This document shows positions 1 to 7,700 of a DNA stretch of 9,846 nt, one piece after another (within the stretch, counting starts at the first letter, position 1; each line of letters opens with the position of its first letter). Source of the DNA: an uncultured Muribaculaceae bacterium (GTDB lineage: Bacteria; Bacteroidota; Bacteroidia; Bacteroidales; Muribaculaceae); assembly GCA_905207535.1 (NCBI GenBank), contig CAJLLX010000073.1, positions 1-9,846 on the forward strand, read 5' to 3'. The notes under the pieces were generated by a model that ran no database searches, was not told the origin of the DNA, and worked only from the letters and a program-made list of their open reading frames with translations. The position numbers were made by a program, and so were the translations under genes.

Positions 1-1294
1 CGCTCCCGCCGCTGGTGGCAAAACACTCCGCCCGGCAGCCGCCGAAACTCTCCACCCTGCGTCCGGCGCCGATGTAGCGTCCGGCGGCCTCGGCGATGAT
101 GTCATAGCTCACGCTGTCGCGCTCCGTATGCAGCTGATCCATCAGGCCGCGCCCGTCCTCGGCGCCGGCTGCCTCGTAGGCTCCCACGGTCTTCTCCGCC
201 TCGCATCCTTCACTCAGCGGATTTTCCACCGTCAAGTGCTCCTTCAGCCCTTTCCCGGTGGTTATGGCCATCCTTACTGCCCGCCAACGCGCCTCGGCCC
301 CTATCAGCGGCAGACTGGCGTACACCGTGGCGCCATGCCCGTCGTTGGCCACGCGGCAGCGGCACTGCCCGTCGCCTTCCATCGGATCGATCTCGGTGTC
401 GCACACTTCCACTATCGCTTTTTTCACTATCCTGCCCCACGGAGCCGCGAGGCTCTCCATCCCGCAGAGCACCACTTCATACCCCCGGCCGCTCATCGTG
501 GCGCTGTCGAGGCTCCCGAGGTTCCCGTCGGTCCCTTTCAGCGCTATCTCGCTTCGGCAGGCTATTCCGCCGGCGCCGCTAAGCAGCACGGGCAGCGAGC
601 TTACTATGGTGCTCCCGCTCCCGTCGATCAGCCGGTAGCGGCACAGGATGGGTTGCAAAAACTGCCCTATCCCGGCCGCTCGCCGCTTCAGCTTGTCATA
701 ACCTCTCATCACGGCGGCGCTCACGGCGGCGGTGTCGCTGTCGGTCAGCGTGGTGCCGTGCACATCGCTCTGACCGCTCAATCCCACGCTCCCGGTGCTC
801 ACCGTCAGGTCGCGCCCCTCGCGGCTCTCCAGCCGCAGCGTGGGCAGCTGGGGCATCTCGCCGTAGTAACTGATTGTGCCTTCTTTGTCGTAGCAGGCAT
901 ACACGGCGCGGGCGCCTTTCACGGTCAGCCGCAGGGTGCCGGCCTCCACGTCGGTCACTCCGGTCAGCTCCCCTTTCAGGGTGCAGAGGGTCTTCACTGT
1001 GGCATCGGCTTTCACCGTCTCCCCGGCTGCCCCGAGGGCATAGCCAAGCGCATTTCCCCGGCTGAACCATTCGGCCTGCTTCCCCGAGGTGCCGCTCAGA
1101 GGGGTCACTCCTGCGGGCATCCATCCGTCTTCCCTCACCGTCCGGGGCACTCCCGCACTGCGCCACATCTCGGGCCACCGCTCGTCGCGCCTCACATTCA
1201 CCCCGGCTATCATCTTTCCGCCCCCTATCCGCGTCAGCTCTATCTCCGCCAGCCCCCGCAGGGCCCTTTTCCTGTTCTCGCTTTTCTGTTTCAT
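1..1294 (-). CDS. Putative phage virion protein, beta-rich, function unknown (3' end beyond window)
   Basis: The frame is open from the ATG at 1294 to the left edge (431 codons, no stop), so the C-terminus is missing. The start is fixed by AAGGAG five bases upstream (1300-1305). It lies 16 bp after the terminase stop in the same direction, so the two are probably co-transcribed. I do not recognise a named family. After a basic N-terminus comes a short Gly-rich segment (about residues 20-34, RIGGGKMIAGVNV), then alternating short strands and turns with many Gly, Thr and Val. A segment at about 212-242 (LQPILCRYRLIDG, then SSLPVLLSGAGG) resembles the repeated strand pattern of beta-propeller or head-tail connector proteins of Bacteroidales phages; this comparison is from memory. 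There is no signal peptide or membrane segment. A structural role is inferred from the terminase neighbour. Codon use is GC-rich like the terminase. The adjacent ATG at 1310 opens a different, low-complexity charged frame and is rejected. Confidence 0.8.
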   Translation of the reverse strand, partial: MKQKSENRKRALRGLAEIELTRIGGGKMIAGVNVRRDERWPEMWRSAGVPRTVREDGWMPAGVTPLSGTSGKQAEWFSRGNALGYALGAAGETVKADATVKTLCTLKGELTGVTDVEAGTLRLTVKGARAVYACYDKEGTISYYGEMPQLPTLRLESREGRDLTVSTGSVGLSGQSDVHGTTLTDSDTAAVSAAVMRGYDKLKRRAAGIGQFLQPILCRYRLIDGSGSTIVSSLPVLLSGAGGIACRSEIALKGTDGNLGSLDSATMSGRGYEVVLCGMESLAAPWGRIVKKAIVEVCDTEIDPMEGDGQCRCRVANDGHGATVYASLPLIGAEARWRAVRMAITTGKGLKEHLTVENPLSEGCEAEKTVGAYEAAGAEDGRGLMDQLHTERDSVSYDIIAEAAGRYIGAGRRVESFGGCRAECFATSGGS

Positions 1295-1299
1295 AGTCT

Positions 1300-1305
1300 C
1301 TCCTT
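1300..1305 (-). promoter_or_regulatory. Shine-Dalgarno sequence of the gene starting at 1294
   Basis: AAGGAG on the minus strand, five bases before the ATG at 1294, lies between the terminase stop (1311-1313) and that start. It decides between the ATG at 1294 and the one at 1310, which immediately follows the terminase stop. The position suggests translational coupling between the two phage genes. Confidence 0.75.
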
Positions 1306-1310
1306 TCCAT

Positions 1311-3407
1311 TCATCCTTTATAAAATTCCAGCACTTCGATGTCATATCGCTGCATCTGCTCCTCCTCTCTGATGGCATGCAGCCCGATGGCGCGGGTCAT
1401 CAGTATGTCGTCATGTTTCCCCCGCCGGGCGCCGTAGCTCCCGTTGGGCTGCAGCTCATACACATTCAGTTCGGCGCAAGCCTCGGCGTCGCGCTCTTCG
1501 TACAGCCCGTCGCGCACGGCGGCTATCAGCTCGGTCACTATCATCTGCTTGGTGGCGCGGTTGGTGTGAAATCCCACTCGCCACCCGCCTCCGCCCCCGT
1601 CGGGGTCGGGCCCGCGGCGATACAGATTGGCATAATGCTCATAGAGCTCATGCAGGATATATTCCCCCTGGTCGGGCGCCTCGGTCTCCAGAGTGTTGCT
1701 CTCGAACACGAGCAACGCCCGGTTGTAGTATGTGGCTATCGCCGCGGCTTTCCAAGTCAGCAGGTCGTGGTCGGTATGTCCGCGCCACTGCGCCGCCACC
1801 CTCGGTTTCCCGTCGCCGGCCCTCAGCACGGCTATCACGCTCCAGTCGGAGTCGCGGCTGCGCCCGCCTACATCCACCGCCACCACATAGCGCCCCTCCG
1901 CCTCGGGCCGTTCCCACAGCTTCAGCCCACCTTTCGAGTCGCTCACAAACCGCACTGCTCTCAGTGCTTCCGGACCTATCACGGCACCGCTCGCCGCCAC
2001 AGCCTCACCCGTGGCTTCCGGCGACCGGCATCCTTCGCACAGCCTCCCCACGGCCTCAGTCGAAAATACATTTGTGCCCGTATTGGCGAACGCCTCGGTG
2101 GGATTGCTCGGATATTCGGCCTGCATCGACTTGTGATCGGCATACTCCCTGCGCTTCCGGTGATACCAGTTGATCGCCTCAAGCGTCACACCCTGCTCCC
2201 ACAGCCCCTGCTCGTACTCGTCCATCGACTCCCACAGCCGCCTCACATTCTTCACCGGCGTACGGTAGATCTCGATCTCGTGCCACGGCACGAACACCGC
2301 CGTCTTGTCGCTCTCGCCCCGCTCGCTTCGCTTCCACTCGCTGTGAAAGAAGTTGCCCATACCGTTGGCCGTACTCTCATACACTATCAGCGTGTTGGGC
2401 CCGTCGCCGATGCCGCCGCAGATGGCCCTCACATAGTCGGCCGGAGTGCTCTTGGGAGTATCCTTCCAGAAAGCCACCTCCGTGAGGTGCGCCATCGCAT
2501 AGTCGCCGCCGCGGATCGCATCCTGCTTCTCCGACGATCCCAGCGATATCCGGCAATCCCTTCCCGCTATCTCCCTCATCTGGTCCTGACCCTCATATCG
2601 CGCCAGTCGCGGAGCCGCATCCCCCTCCCAAAGCTCCCGCGGGTAGTGCGTCAGCATCGTGTTGTACATCCCTCGGATCGTCGCCGCCCCGCGCGCCACA
2701 TGAGCGCATATCAGAGAATGCCAGTTTTTCAACCGCGTGCACTGCAGCCACGCCATATACATCTGCACCAGCGTCGACCCTCCCCACTGCCGCGCCTTCA
2801 GCATTATCAGCCTTATCGGCTCACCCCTCAGCCGCTGCCTCTCCATAATCCCCAGCACCCTCCGCTGCGGCCTGTTCAACCTGAACGGCACCAGCCTCGG
2901 GCTGCTCTTATCCTTAATCCTCACGCACACCGCCGCCCAATACTCAAAGTCCTCCCTGCACCTCAGCCTCACCCATTCCCTCCTCATCTCCTGTTTAGTG
3001 ATCACGCGAGCTCGCGTGATAATCGCCTCCTTCCCCTTCGTCTCAGTCTCGCTCTCCCCCTCTTCTCGCGTCGCGCAGCTGTTTTTAGTCCTCAAAGCTT
3101 CAGCTTTGAGCCTGCTATAGATCCTCCCTCCTTCTTCCGCCGCTTTTTTTCTCAAAGCCCTGTATTCCCGGCTTTTGTACATGCTTTCTGGTACATATTC
3201 CACTCTCCCTTCGGTCAGCACATCCTCGCACACCCTCCTTCTTCTCCACGGGCCCTCTTTTGCTCCATATCCCACGCTTCCTATCCCTTTCAGCGGGTCG
3301 TACATCTCCTCCGACTCTCGCAGCAGCCTCTGCCTTTCCTCGTTCTCGCGCCTCAGCACCTCTATCGCTTCCTCGCATATCCCTTTCAGTGTCTCTTTTT
3401 CTGCCAT
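1311..3407 (-). CDS. Phage terminase large subunit (packaging ATPase and nuclease)
   Basis: TerL is the motor that pumps phage DNA into the prohead and cuts the concatemer. Residues below count from the upstream Met at 3410. The ATPase has a Walker A-like loop KARQWGGST (205-213) with the lysine at the front of the loop, as in lambda-type terminases; a Walker B-like strand ending in Glu311 (AMAHLTEVAFW); and a coupling motif STANGMG (346-352). The RNase H-like nuclease has Asp513 in VVAVDVGGRSRDSDWS, Glu570 in LLVFESNT and Asp667/Asp668 in KHDDIL. All key residues are present, so the enzyme looks intact. About 130 charged residues precede the conserved core, including YDPLKGIGSVGYG (37-49), which is long for a TerL. 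Two Met codons are adjacent (3410, 3407). AGGAGG lies four and seven bases from them, which favours 3407 (698 residues). No small terminase gene is seen upstream; pfkA follows directly. Function is confident; activity in a live phage is unknown. Confidence 0.92.
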   Translation of the reverse strand: MAEKETLKGICEEAIEVLRRENEERQRLLRESEEMYDPLKGIGSVGYGAKEGPWRRRRVCEDVLTEGRVEYVPESMYKSREYRALRKKAAEEGGRIYSRLKAEALRTKNSCATREEGESETETKGKEAIITRARVITKQEMRREWVRLRCREDFEYWAAVCVRIKDKSSPRLVPFRLNRPQRRVLGIMERQRLRGEPIRLIMLKARQWGGSTLVQMYMAWLQCTRLKNWHSLICAHVARGAATIRGMYNTMLTHYPRELWEGDAAPRLARYEGQDQMREIAGRDCRISLGSSEKQDAIRGGDYAMAHLTEVAFWKDTPKSTPADYVRAICGGIGDGPNTLIVYESTANGMGNFFHSEWKRSERGESDKTAVFVPWHEIEIYRTPVKNVRRLWESMDEYEQGLWEQGVTLEAINWYHRKRREYADHKSMQAEYPSNPTEAFANTGTNVFSTEAVGRLCEGCRSPEATGEAVAASGAVIGPEALRAVRFVSDSKGGLKLWERPEAEGRYVVAVDVGGRSRDSDWSVIAVLRAGDGKPRVAAQWRGHTDHDLLTWKAAAIATYYNRALLVFESNTLETEAPDQGEYILHELYEHYANLYRRGPDPDGGGGGWRVGFHTNRATKQMIVTELIAAVRDGLYEERDAEACAELNVYELQPNGSYGARRGKHDDILMTRAIGLHAIREEEQMQRYDIEVLEFYKG
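3001..3020. repeat. Perfect 20-bp palindrome inside the terminase gene
   Basis: ATCACGCGAGCTCGCGTGAT equals its own reverse complement. It encodes part of residues 130-138 of the terminase (IITRARVIT), in the low-complexity stretch just before the conserved core. A 20-bp perfect palindrome within a coding sequence is unlikely by chance. It could be a protein-binding site, a mRNA hairpin or a small inserted palindromic element. Confidence 0.85.
3091..3110. repeat. 8-bp inverted repeat with 4-base loop inside the terminase gene
   Basis: CTCAAAGCTTCAGCTTTGAG has perfect 8-base arms (CTCAAAGC/GCTTTGAG) around TTCA. It encodes LKAEALR (residues 101-107) of the terminase, 70 bp from the 20-bp palindrome. 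Its core AAGCTTCAGCT nearly matches AAGCTTTAGCT in the hairpin at 3505-3520 beyond the gene's start. Confidence 0.8.
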
Positions 3408-3414
3408 CATTCTT

Positions 3415-3420
3415 CCTCCT
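3415..3420 (-). promoter_or_regulatory. Shine-Dalgarno sequence of the terminase
   Basis: The minus strand reads AGGAGG, four bases from the ATG at 3410 and seven from the ATG at 3407. The seven-base spacing favours the second Met. Such a full consensus is uncommon in Bacteroidota host genes and contrasts with pfkA and the surface-protein gene, which have none. Confidence 0.8.
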
Positions 3421-3432
3421 GTTTTTTGATGG

Positions 3433-3440
3433 CAAAATTA
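3433..3440 (-). promoter_or_regulatory. Possible -7 promoter element for the terminase
   Basis: The minus strand reads TAATTTTG, which fits the Bacteroidota -7 consensus TAnnTTTG. It would start RNA near 3426, leaving a short leader that contains AGGAGG. I see no TTG/TTTG at the expected -33 distance, where the terminator hairpin lies. The same bases also serve as the T-rich tail of that hairpin on the minus strand, so this may be only a terminator tail. Confidence 0.3.
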
Positions 3441-3441
3441 A

Positions 3442-3488
3442 GGGCGAAACAGAGCAGCTTAGTGCCCTGTTTCGCCCAAAATTTTTTT
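3442..3488. terminator. Rho-independent terminator hairpin between pfkA and terminase
   Basis: Perfect 11-bp arms GGGCGAAACAG (3442-3452) and CTGTTTCGCCC (3467-3477) surround a 14-base loop. On the minus strand the stem ends in TTAATTTT, making it the likely pfkA terminator about 60 bp past its stop. On the plus strand it is followed by AAAA and then T-rich sequence (3482-3494), an even better T tract, so it could also block antisense transcripts from the left. A bidirectional terminator is the simplest reading. Confidence 0.75.
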
Positions 3489-3504
3489 CTTTTTGTCTCC
3501 GGCG

Positions 3505-3520
3505 CGAAGCTTTAGCTACG
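3505..3520. repeat. Small imperfect hairpin just downstream of the pfkA stop
   Basis: CGAAGC, loop TTTA, GCTACG pairs with one A-A mismatch, and outer GGCG (3501-3504) and CGCC (3519-3522) could pair instead. It starts about 15 bp past the pfkA stop and has no T tract in the pfkA direction, so it is not a classical terminator. Its core AAGCTTTAGCT matches 10 of 11 bases of the hairpin at 3091-3110. Confidence 0.45.
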
Positions 3521-3535
3521 CCCCCCCTCTCAGTA

Positions 3536-4516
3536 TCAGATGGAGAGGCGGCGGAGGGTGTTGAGGAGCTCGCGGTTGATGGGTTTGTCGTTTTTGATGG
3601 CTTTGACGAAGGGCACGTAGACAATCTCATCGTTCTTGACGCCGATCATCACATTGCGCTGGTCGTCGAGTATAGCGTCGATGGCGGCTGCGCCCATGCG
3701 CGAGGCCAGGATGCGGTCGTGGGCCGTGGGCGATCCGCCGCGCTGCAGGTGCCCGAGGATCGACACGCGCACGTCGTACTGCGGGTACTCCTTCTCCACG
3801 CGCTCGGCGATAGCCATGGCGCCTCCGGTGACGGGGCTCTCGGCCACAAGGACTATCGAGGAGTTCTTGCTCTTGCGGAAGCCGTTCTGAATGAGGTCGG
3901 CAAGCTGGTCGACTTCGGTGGAGATCTCCGGGATGATGGCAGCCTCGGCACCGGAAGCTATGGCGCCGTTGAGGGCCAGGAAGCCGGCGTCGCGTCCCAT
4001 GACCTCGATGAAGAAGAGGCGCTCGTGGGAGGTGGCGGTGTCGCGGATCTTGTCGACGCACTCCATGATGGTGTTGAGCGCGGTGTCGTAGCCGATGGTG
4101 GTGTCGGTGCCGTAGAGGTCGTTGTCGATGGTGCCGGGGAGTCCGATGATGGGGAAATTGTACTCATTGGCAAAGATGCGGGCACCGGTGAGGGAGCCGT
4201 CGCCGCCGATCACCACAAGGGCGTCGATGCCGTGGCGTTTGAGGGTGTCATAAGCCAGCTGACGGCCCTCGGGAGTCTGAAACTCCTTGCAACGGGCAGT
4301 TTTCAGGATGGTACCTCCACGCTGTATGATGTTGGACACATTGGCTGTGGAAAATTCCACGATTTCGTCGGTCACCAGACCGCGATAGCCTCGATAAATA
4401 CCTTTAACCTTAAAACCGCTGAAGATGGCCGAGCGGGTGACGGCGCGGATGGCGGCATTCATGCCGGGGGCGTCGCCTCCCGAAGTCAGGATACCGATGC
4501 ACTTGATTTCTGCCAT
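3536..4516 (-). CDS. pfkA: ATP-dependent 6-phosphofructokinase
   Basis: This cytoplasmic enzyme phosphorylates fructose 6-phosphate to fructose 1,6-bisphosphate, the committed step of glycolysis. The 326 residues match the usual length of about 320. Visible motifs are the ATP loop TSGGDAPGMNAA (11-22), GGDGS (104-108), the catalytic loop PGTIDND (127-133, base Asp131), MGRDAG (173-178) and the family signature around GHLQRGGSP (255-263). Gly107 after Asp106, and Gly128 where pyrophosphate enzymes have Lys, mark the ATP-using type. The start at 4516 gives MAEIKCIGIL, the normal N-terminus. An in-frame ATG at 4588 would add 24 residues unlike the family and lies at the predicted transcription start, so it is rejected. 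There is no clear Shine-Dalgarno, as is common in Bacteroidota. It is divergent from the surface-protein gene and is followed by a strong terminator that separates it from the phage genes. It appears intact. Confidence 0.97.
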   Translation of the reverse strand: MAEIKCIGILTSGGDAPGMNAAIRAVTRSAIFSGFKVKGIYRGYRGLVTDEIVEFSTANVSNIIQRGGTILKTARCKEFQTPEGRQLAYDTLKRHGIDALVVIGGDGSLTGARIFANEYNFPIIGLPGTIDNDLYGTDTTIGYDTALNTIMECVDKIRDTATSHERLFFIEVMGRDAGFLALNGAIASGAEAAIIPEISTEVDQLADLIQNGFRKSKNSSIVLVAESPVTGGAMAIAERVEKEYPQYDVRVSILGHLQRGGSPTAHDRILASRMGAAAIDAILDDQRNVMIGVKNDEIVYVPFVKAIKNDKPINRELLNTLRRLSI

Positions 4517-4592
4517 GTCGATGAATGTTATGCTGTGTTTCGCTGTGAGTTGATGGCGGATGCCCATGCGGGGCATCAGTCCTTGCATGCCG

Positions 4593-4600
4593 CAAAGTTA
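4593..4600 (-). promoter_or_regulatory. Putative pfkA promoter -7 element
   Basis: The minus strand reads TAACTTTG, an exact fit to the Bacteroidota TAnnTTTG. RNA would start near 4586, giving a leader of about 70 bases before the ATG at 4516. No clear TTG/TTTG -33 box is seen at the expected distance. Confidence 0.6.
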
Positions 4601-4645
4601 GAAAGTTTTTTTGATTATATGGCTGTGACTTTCCGTTTTTTTATC

Positions 4646-4653
4646 TAACTTTG
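4646..4653 (+). promoter_or_regulatory. Putative promoter -7 element of the surface-protein gene
   Basis: TAACTTTG matches the Bacteroidota -7 consensus exactly. RNA would start near 4660, leaving a leader of about 72 bases. No clear -33 box is seen. The rest of the leader to 4731 is A/T-rich near the start codon and has no Shine-Dalgarno. Confidence 0.6.
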
Positions 4654-4731
4654 GCGATGTTGCCCCTCCGGCACCTTACGTTACACACTTTCGATTATCA
4701 CAATTTTTTGAATATCATACCTTTTTTGCAG

Positions 4732-7700
4732 ATGATGAGAAAATTCCTTTACCTTCTTGCCGCCGCTGTGGTTGCTCTGAGCACCTCGGCCGGCGACTTC
4801 ACCCGGCGTGCGCCCGAAAGCCTCTCCCCTTCGGGTACATCGCGCCCCGACAGGCCGCGCACCAACATCGGCGCTCAGGCGTCCGGTATCATTTCCACCC
4901 ATGAGGCCCGCAAGGCCGTCACGGCTCCCGGCGCTATGCCCCCGATGAAAGCTTCCGCCACAGCGCCCTCGCTGTGCGGTCTGATGATCTACAGCGCCGA
5001 CTGGCAGGGGACCAATGCCACCGGATTCTACTCTATCGACGCCACTACGGGCGCTCCCACGCTCATCCGGGCCACTCCCGAGCTGTCGGGGAGCGGCACA
5101 GTGGCCGGCATCCTGCTCGATGATGTGTTCTACGCCACGTATCTCGACGATTTCTTCGGGCAGATCAAGACCCTGCAGAATATCACCGTAGACCTCGCCA
5201 CCGGCAAGACCAAAAAAGAGGATGTAGCTTCGCCGAGCTATAGCTTAGCATCGGTCAACATGACCTACGACGCCTCCACCCACACCGTATATTCGATCAA
5301 CTACAGCGGCAACTCCACCGACTACTACGACCTCTGCACCTTCGACCCGCAGACATTCACCTTCTCGGTGGTAGCTTCGCTCAGCAACCACTATTACGCT
5401 TTCTGCTCCGACTCGCGCGGCTCGCTCTACGCCATCAACGATGCCGGCGAGGTGGTGCAGATCGATGCCGCTACCGGCATTGAGACCCGCATAGTGGCCA
5501 AAACCAACATCGAACCCGCCTATCAGCAGTCGTGCTGCTGGAGTCCGCGCGACAACAAGATCTACTGGGCTGCCTGCAACAACACCACGGCGGCTCTGGT
5601 GACCATCGACCCCGTGACGGGCGTGGTGGCGACCGCCACCCGTTTCCCGGGCGAAGAATCGTATGTGGCACTCACATGCACCGACCCCGCGCAGAATCCC
5701 GCCGCTCCGGCGGCTCCCGGCGACCTCGCTGTCAGCTTCAACGAGCCCGGCGGATTCACGGCCCATATCTCCTGCACCGCGCCGACCCTCTCGATAGCCG
5801 GTGCGCAGCTCGATAGGGAGCTGACCCTCTCGCTTTCGGTCGACGGTAAGGTGGTCAACACCGCCCAGCTGATGCCCGGCGTGCAATATTCGTTCGTGCA
5901 GCCGCTCACTCAGGGCGTGCACCAGATTCGTGCCGTATGCTCCAACGACTGGGGCGAGGGCGTGGCCGCCCGTGCGGCAGCCTTTGCCGGTGTCGACCGA
6001 CCGGCCGACATCTCCGACCTCGCGGCAGAGGTGCAGGGTACCAATAAGGTAAGCCTCACATGGTCGGCTCCGACCATGGGGGCCGAGGGCGGATGGTTTG
6101 ACCCCGAGCAGGTGTCCTACAATGTCGTCCGCGACGGCGTGACGGTGGCTTCGCGCATCAAGGACACCACCTTCACCGATACACTTCCCGAGACATTCGC
6201 CACTTCGGTTTATTCCATCGAAGTATGCTACGGCGGCACCGCGGTGGCCGGCTCCAACGAGGTGAGCGTGGCCACAGGCTCGTATCTCGCCCTGCCCTAC
6301 AGCAACGACTTCGAGCAGCCCTCCGACTTCCTGCTGATGACCGTCATCGACAACAACGGCGACGGCAACACATGGTTCTTCGACGAGGAGTACAACACCG
6401 CCTCATACAACTATTCGCGCACAGCCGGAGCCAACGACTTCCTCTTCCTCCCCTGCATCAAGGGGGAGAAGGGTCATATCTACCGGCTGAAGTTCTTCGC
6501 ACGCTCGGCGTCGGCCTCGTATCCCGAAAAAATGGCGGTATACGCCGGCAACGCACCCCAAGTGGATGCTCTCACCGAGCAGCTTCTCGACCCCAAGATC
6601 GTCTCCAACGCCGGTGAGACCATCACCGTAGAGACTGAGGCGACAGCCGACGGCCCGCTCTATTTCGCCATCCAGTGCGTCAGCGACCCCGACATGAGCC
6701 GCCTGTTCGTCGACGATATCACCGTAAGCGATGCCGGACTGCTCGACGCTCCGGCTCCGGCCACAGATCTGACGATCGAACCCTCCGCCACGGGCGCCCT
6801 TTCGGCAACCATCACCTTCAATGCTCCCAATGAGACCCTCGGCGGCGAGCCGCTCACCTCGCTCGACCGCCTGGAGCTGCTGCGCAACGGCGAAGTGATC
6901 TACACCTTCCCCTCGCCGGTATGCGGCATGCAGTATTCCTACACCGACACCGACGCACCGTTCGGATTCAACGAATACGCGGTCAACGGCGTCACAGGCG
7001 GCCTGGGGGGCAATATGGCCACGGCCCGTGCCTTCATCGGCGTGTACTCGCTGCCGTTTGCCATCGGGCCTACCGCCGACGAGTATGACCTCTTCACCAT
7101 CCCCGGCGGGGAGACCGACCACTCCTGGTACTATGACCAAAGCGAATCGGCCCTGAAGATCATCACCTACTGGTCGGCCGGCACCGACGCCTGGATCTTC
7201 ACTCCCGGCATAGAGCTCGACGAAGATTATCTCGTGGACCTCACCTTCGACTGCCGCGCAGGGCTGGCATCGTGCACCGAGAAACTGGAGGTGACCATCG
7301 GCTCCGCGCCGGTGCGCGAGCTGCAGAGTTCGCTCGGCGAATTTACCTTCAACAACACCGAGTACACCACCCGCCATCTCACCTTCGAGGTGATGAAGGC
7401 CGATCCCGCCAAACAGTTTATCGGCTTCCACTGCACCAGCGATCCGGGTCAGATGATGGCCCTGGTGCGCAATATCCGCCTCACCCGCGGCGCCCGCATG
7501 ACGGCTCCCGGCTATCCGGCCGGAGTGGAGGTGCGCGGCGTCAATTCGAGTGAACTTAAAGCCGAGGTGAGCTTCACCCTGCCTACGCTCACTCTGGGCG
7601 GCGAGAAGCTCACAGGTAATCTTTCGGCCAATATCTACAATGAAGAAGGCACACAGTGCGGCAGCGTCAGCAATCTGGCACCCGGGGCAAAGGTCACTGT

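Larger units (their letters stand above)
4593..4653. repeat. Inverted repeat in the pfkA/surface-protein divergent promoter region
   Basis: CAAAGTTAGA (4593-4602) and TCTAACTTTG (4644-4653) are perfect 10-bp inverted copies separated by 41 bp. Each contains an outward-facing TAACTTTG. GAAAG (4601-4605) and CTTTC (4629-4633) and flanking T tracts add partial symmetry. It is either a pair of divergent -7 boxes sharing an extended sequence or an operator with symmetric half-sites. Confidence 0.7.

Noticed and set aside
696..1310. A 204-codon minus-strand frame starting right after the terminase stop
   Set aside because: It starts at the ATG touching the terminase stop, but its product is almost only Arg, Asp, Glu, Gly and Ala. 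The frame from 1294 has better ribosome-site spacing and normal protein composition.
128..1372. A 414-codon plus-strand frame opposite the gene at 1-1294
   Set aside because: It is a shadow: the composition is rich in His, Pro, Gly and Ala, and it overlaps the terminase end on the other strand without any start signal.
1089..3515. An open frame of 808 codons on the plus strand opposite the terminase
   Set aside because: The minus strand encodes all TerL motifs and has a consensus Shine-Dalgarno. The plus product is Pro/Arg/His/Ser-rich and without domains, and it crosses the terminator region.
4517..4588. N-terminal extension of pfkA to the ATG at 4588
   Set aside because: The added 24 residues do not resemble phosphofructokinase N-termini, and the predicted -7 element at 4593-4600 would place the RNA start at about that ATG.
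3260..4648. A 462-codon plus-strand frame opposite pfkA
   Set aside because: It is antisense to a textbook phosphofructokinase, and its product is rich in Asp, Gly, Val and Ala with no domain.
4681..4902. A 73-codon minus-strand frame overlapping the start of the surface-protein gene
   Set aside because: It overlaps the signal peptide and linker of the plus-strand gene and has no supporting motif or ribosome site.
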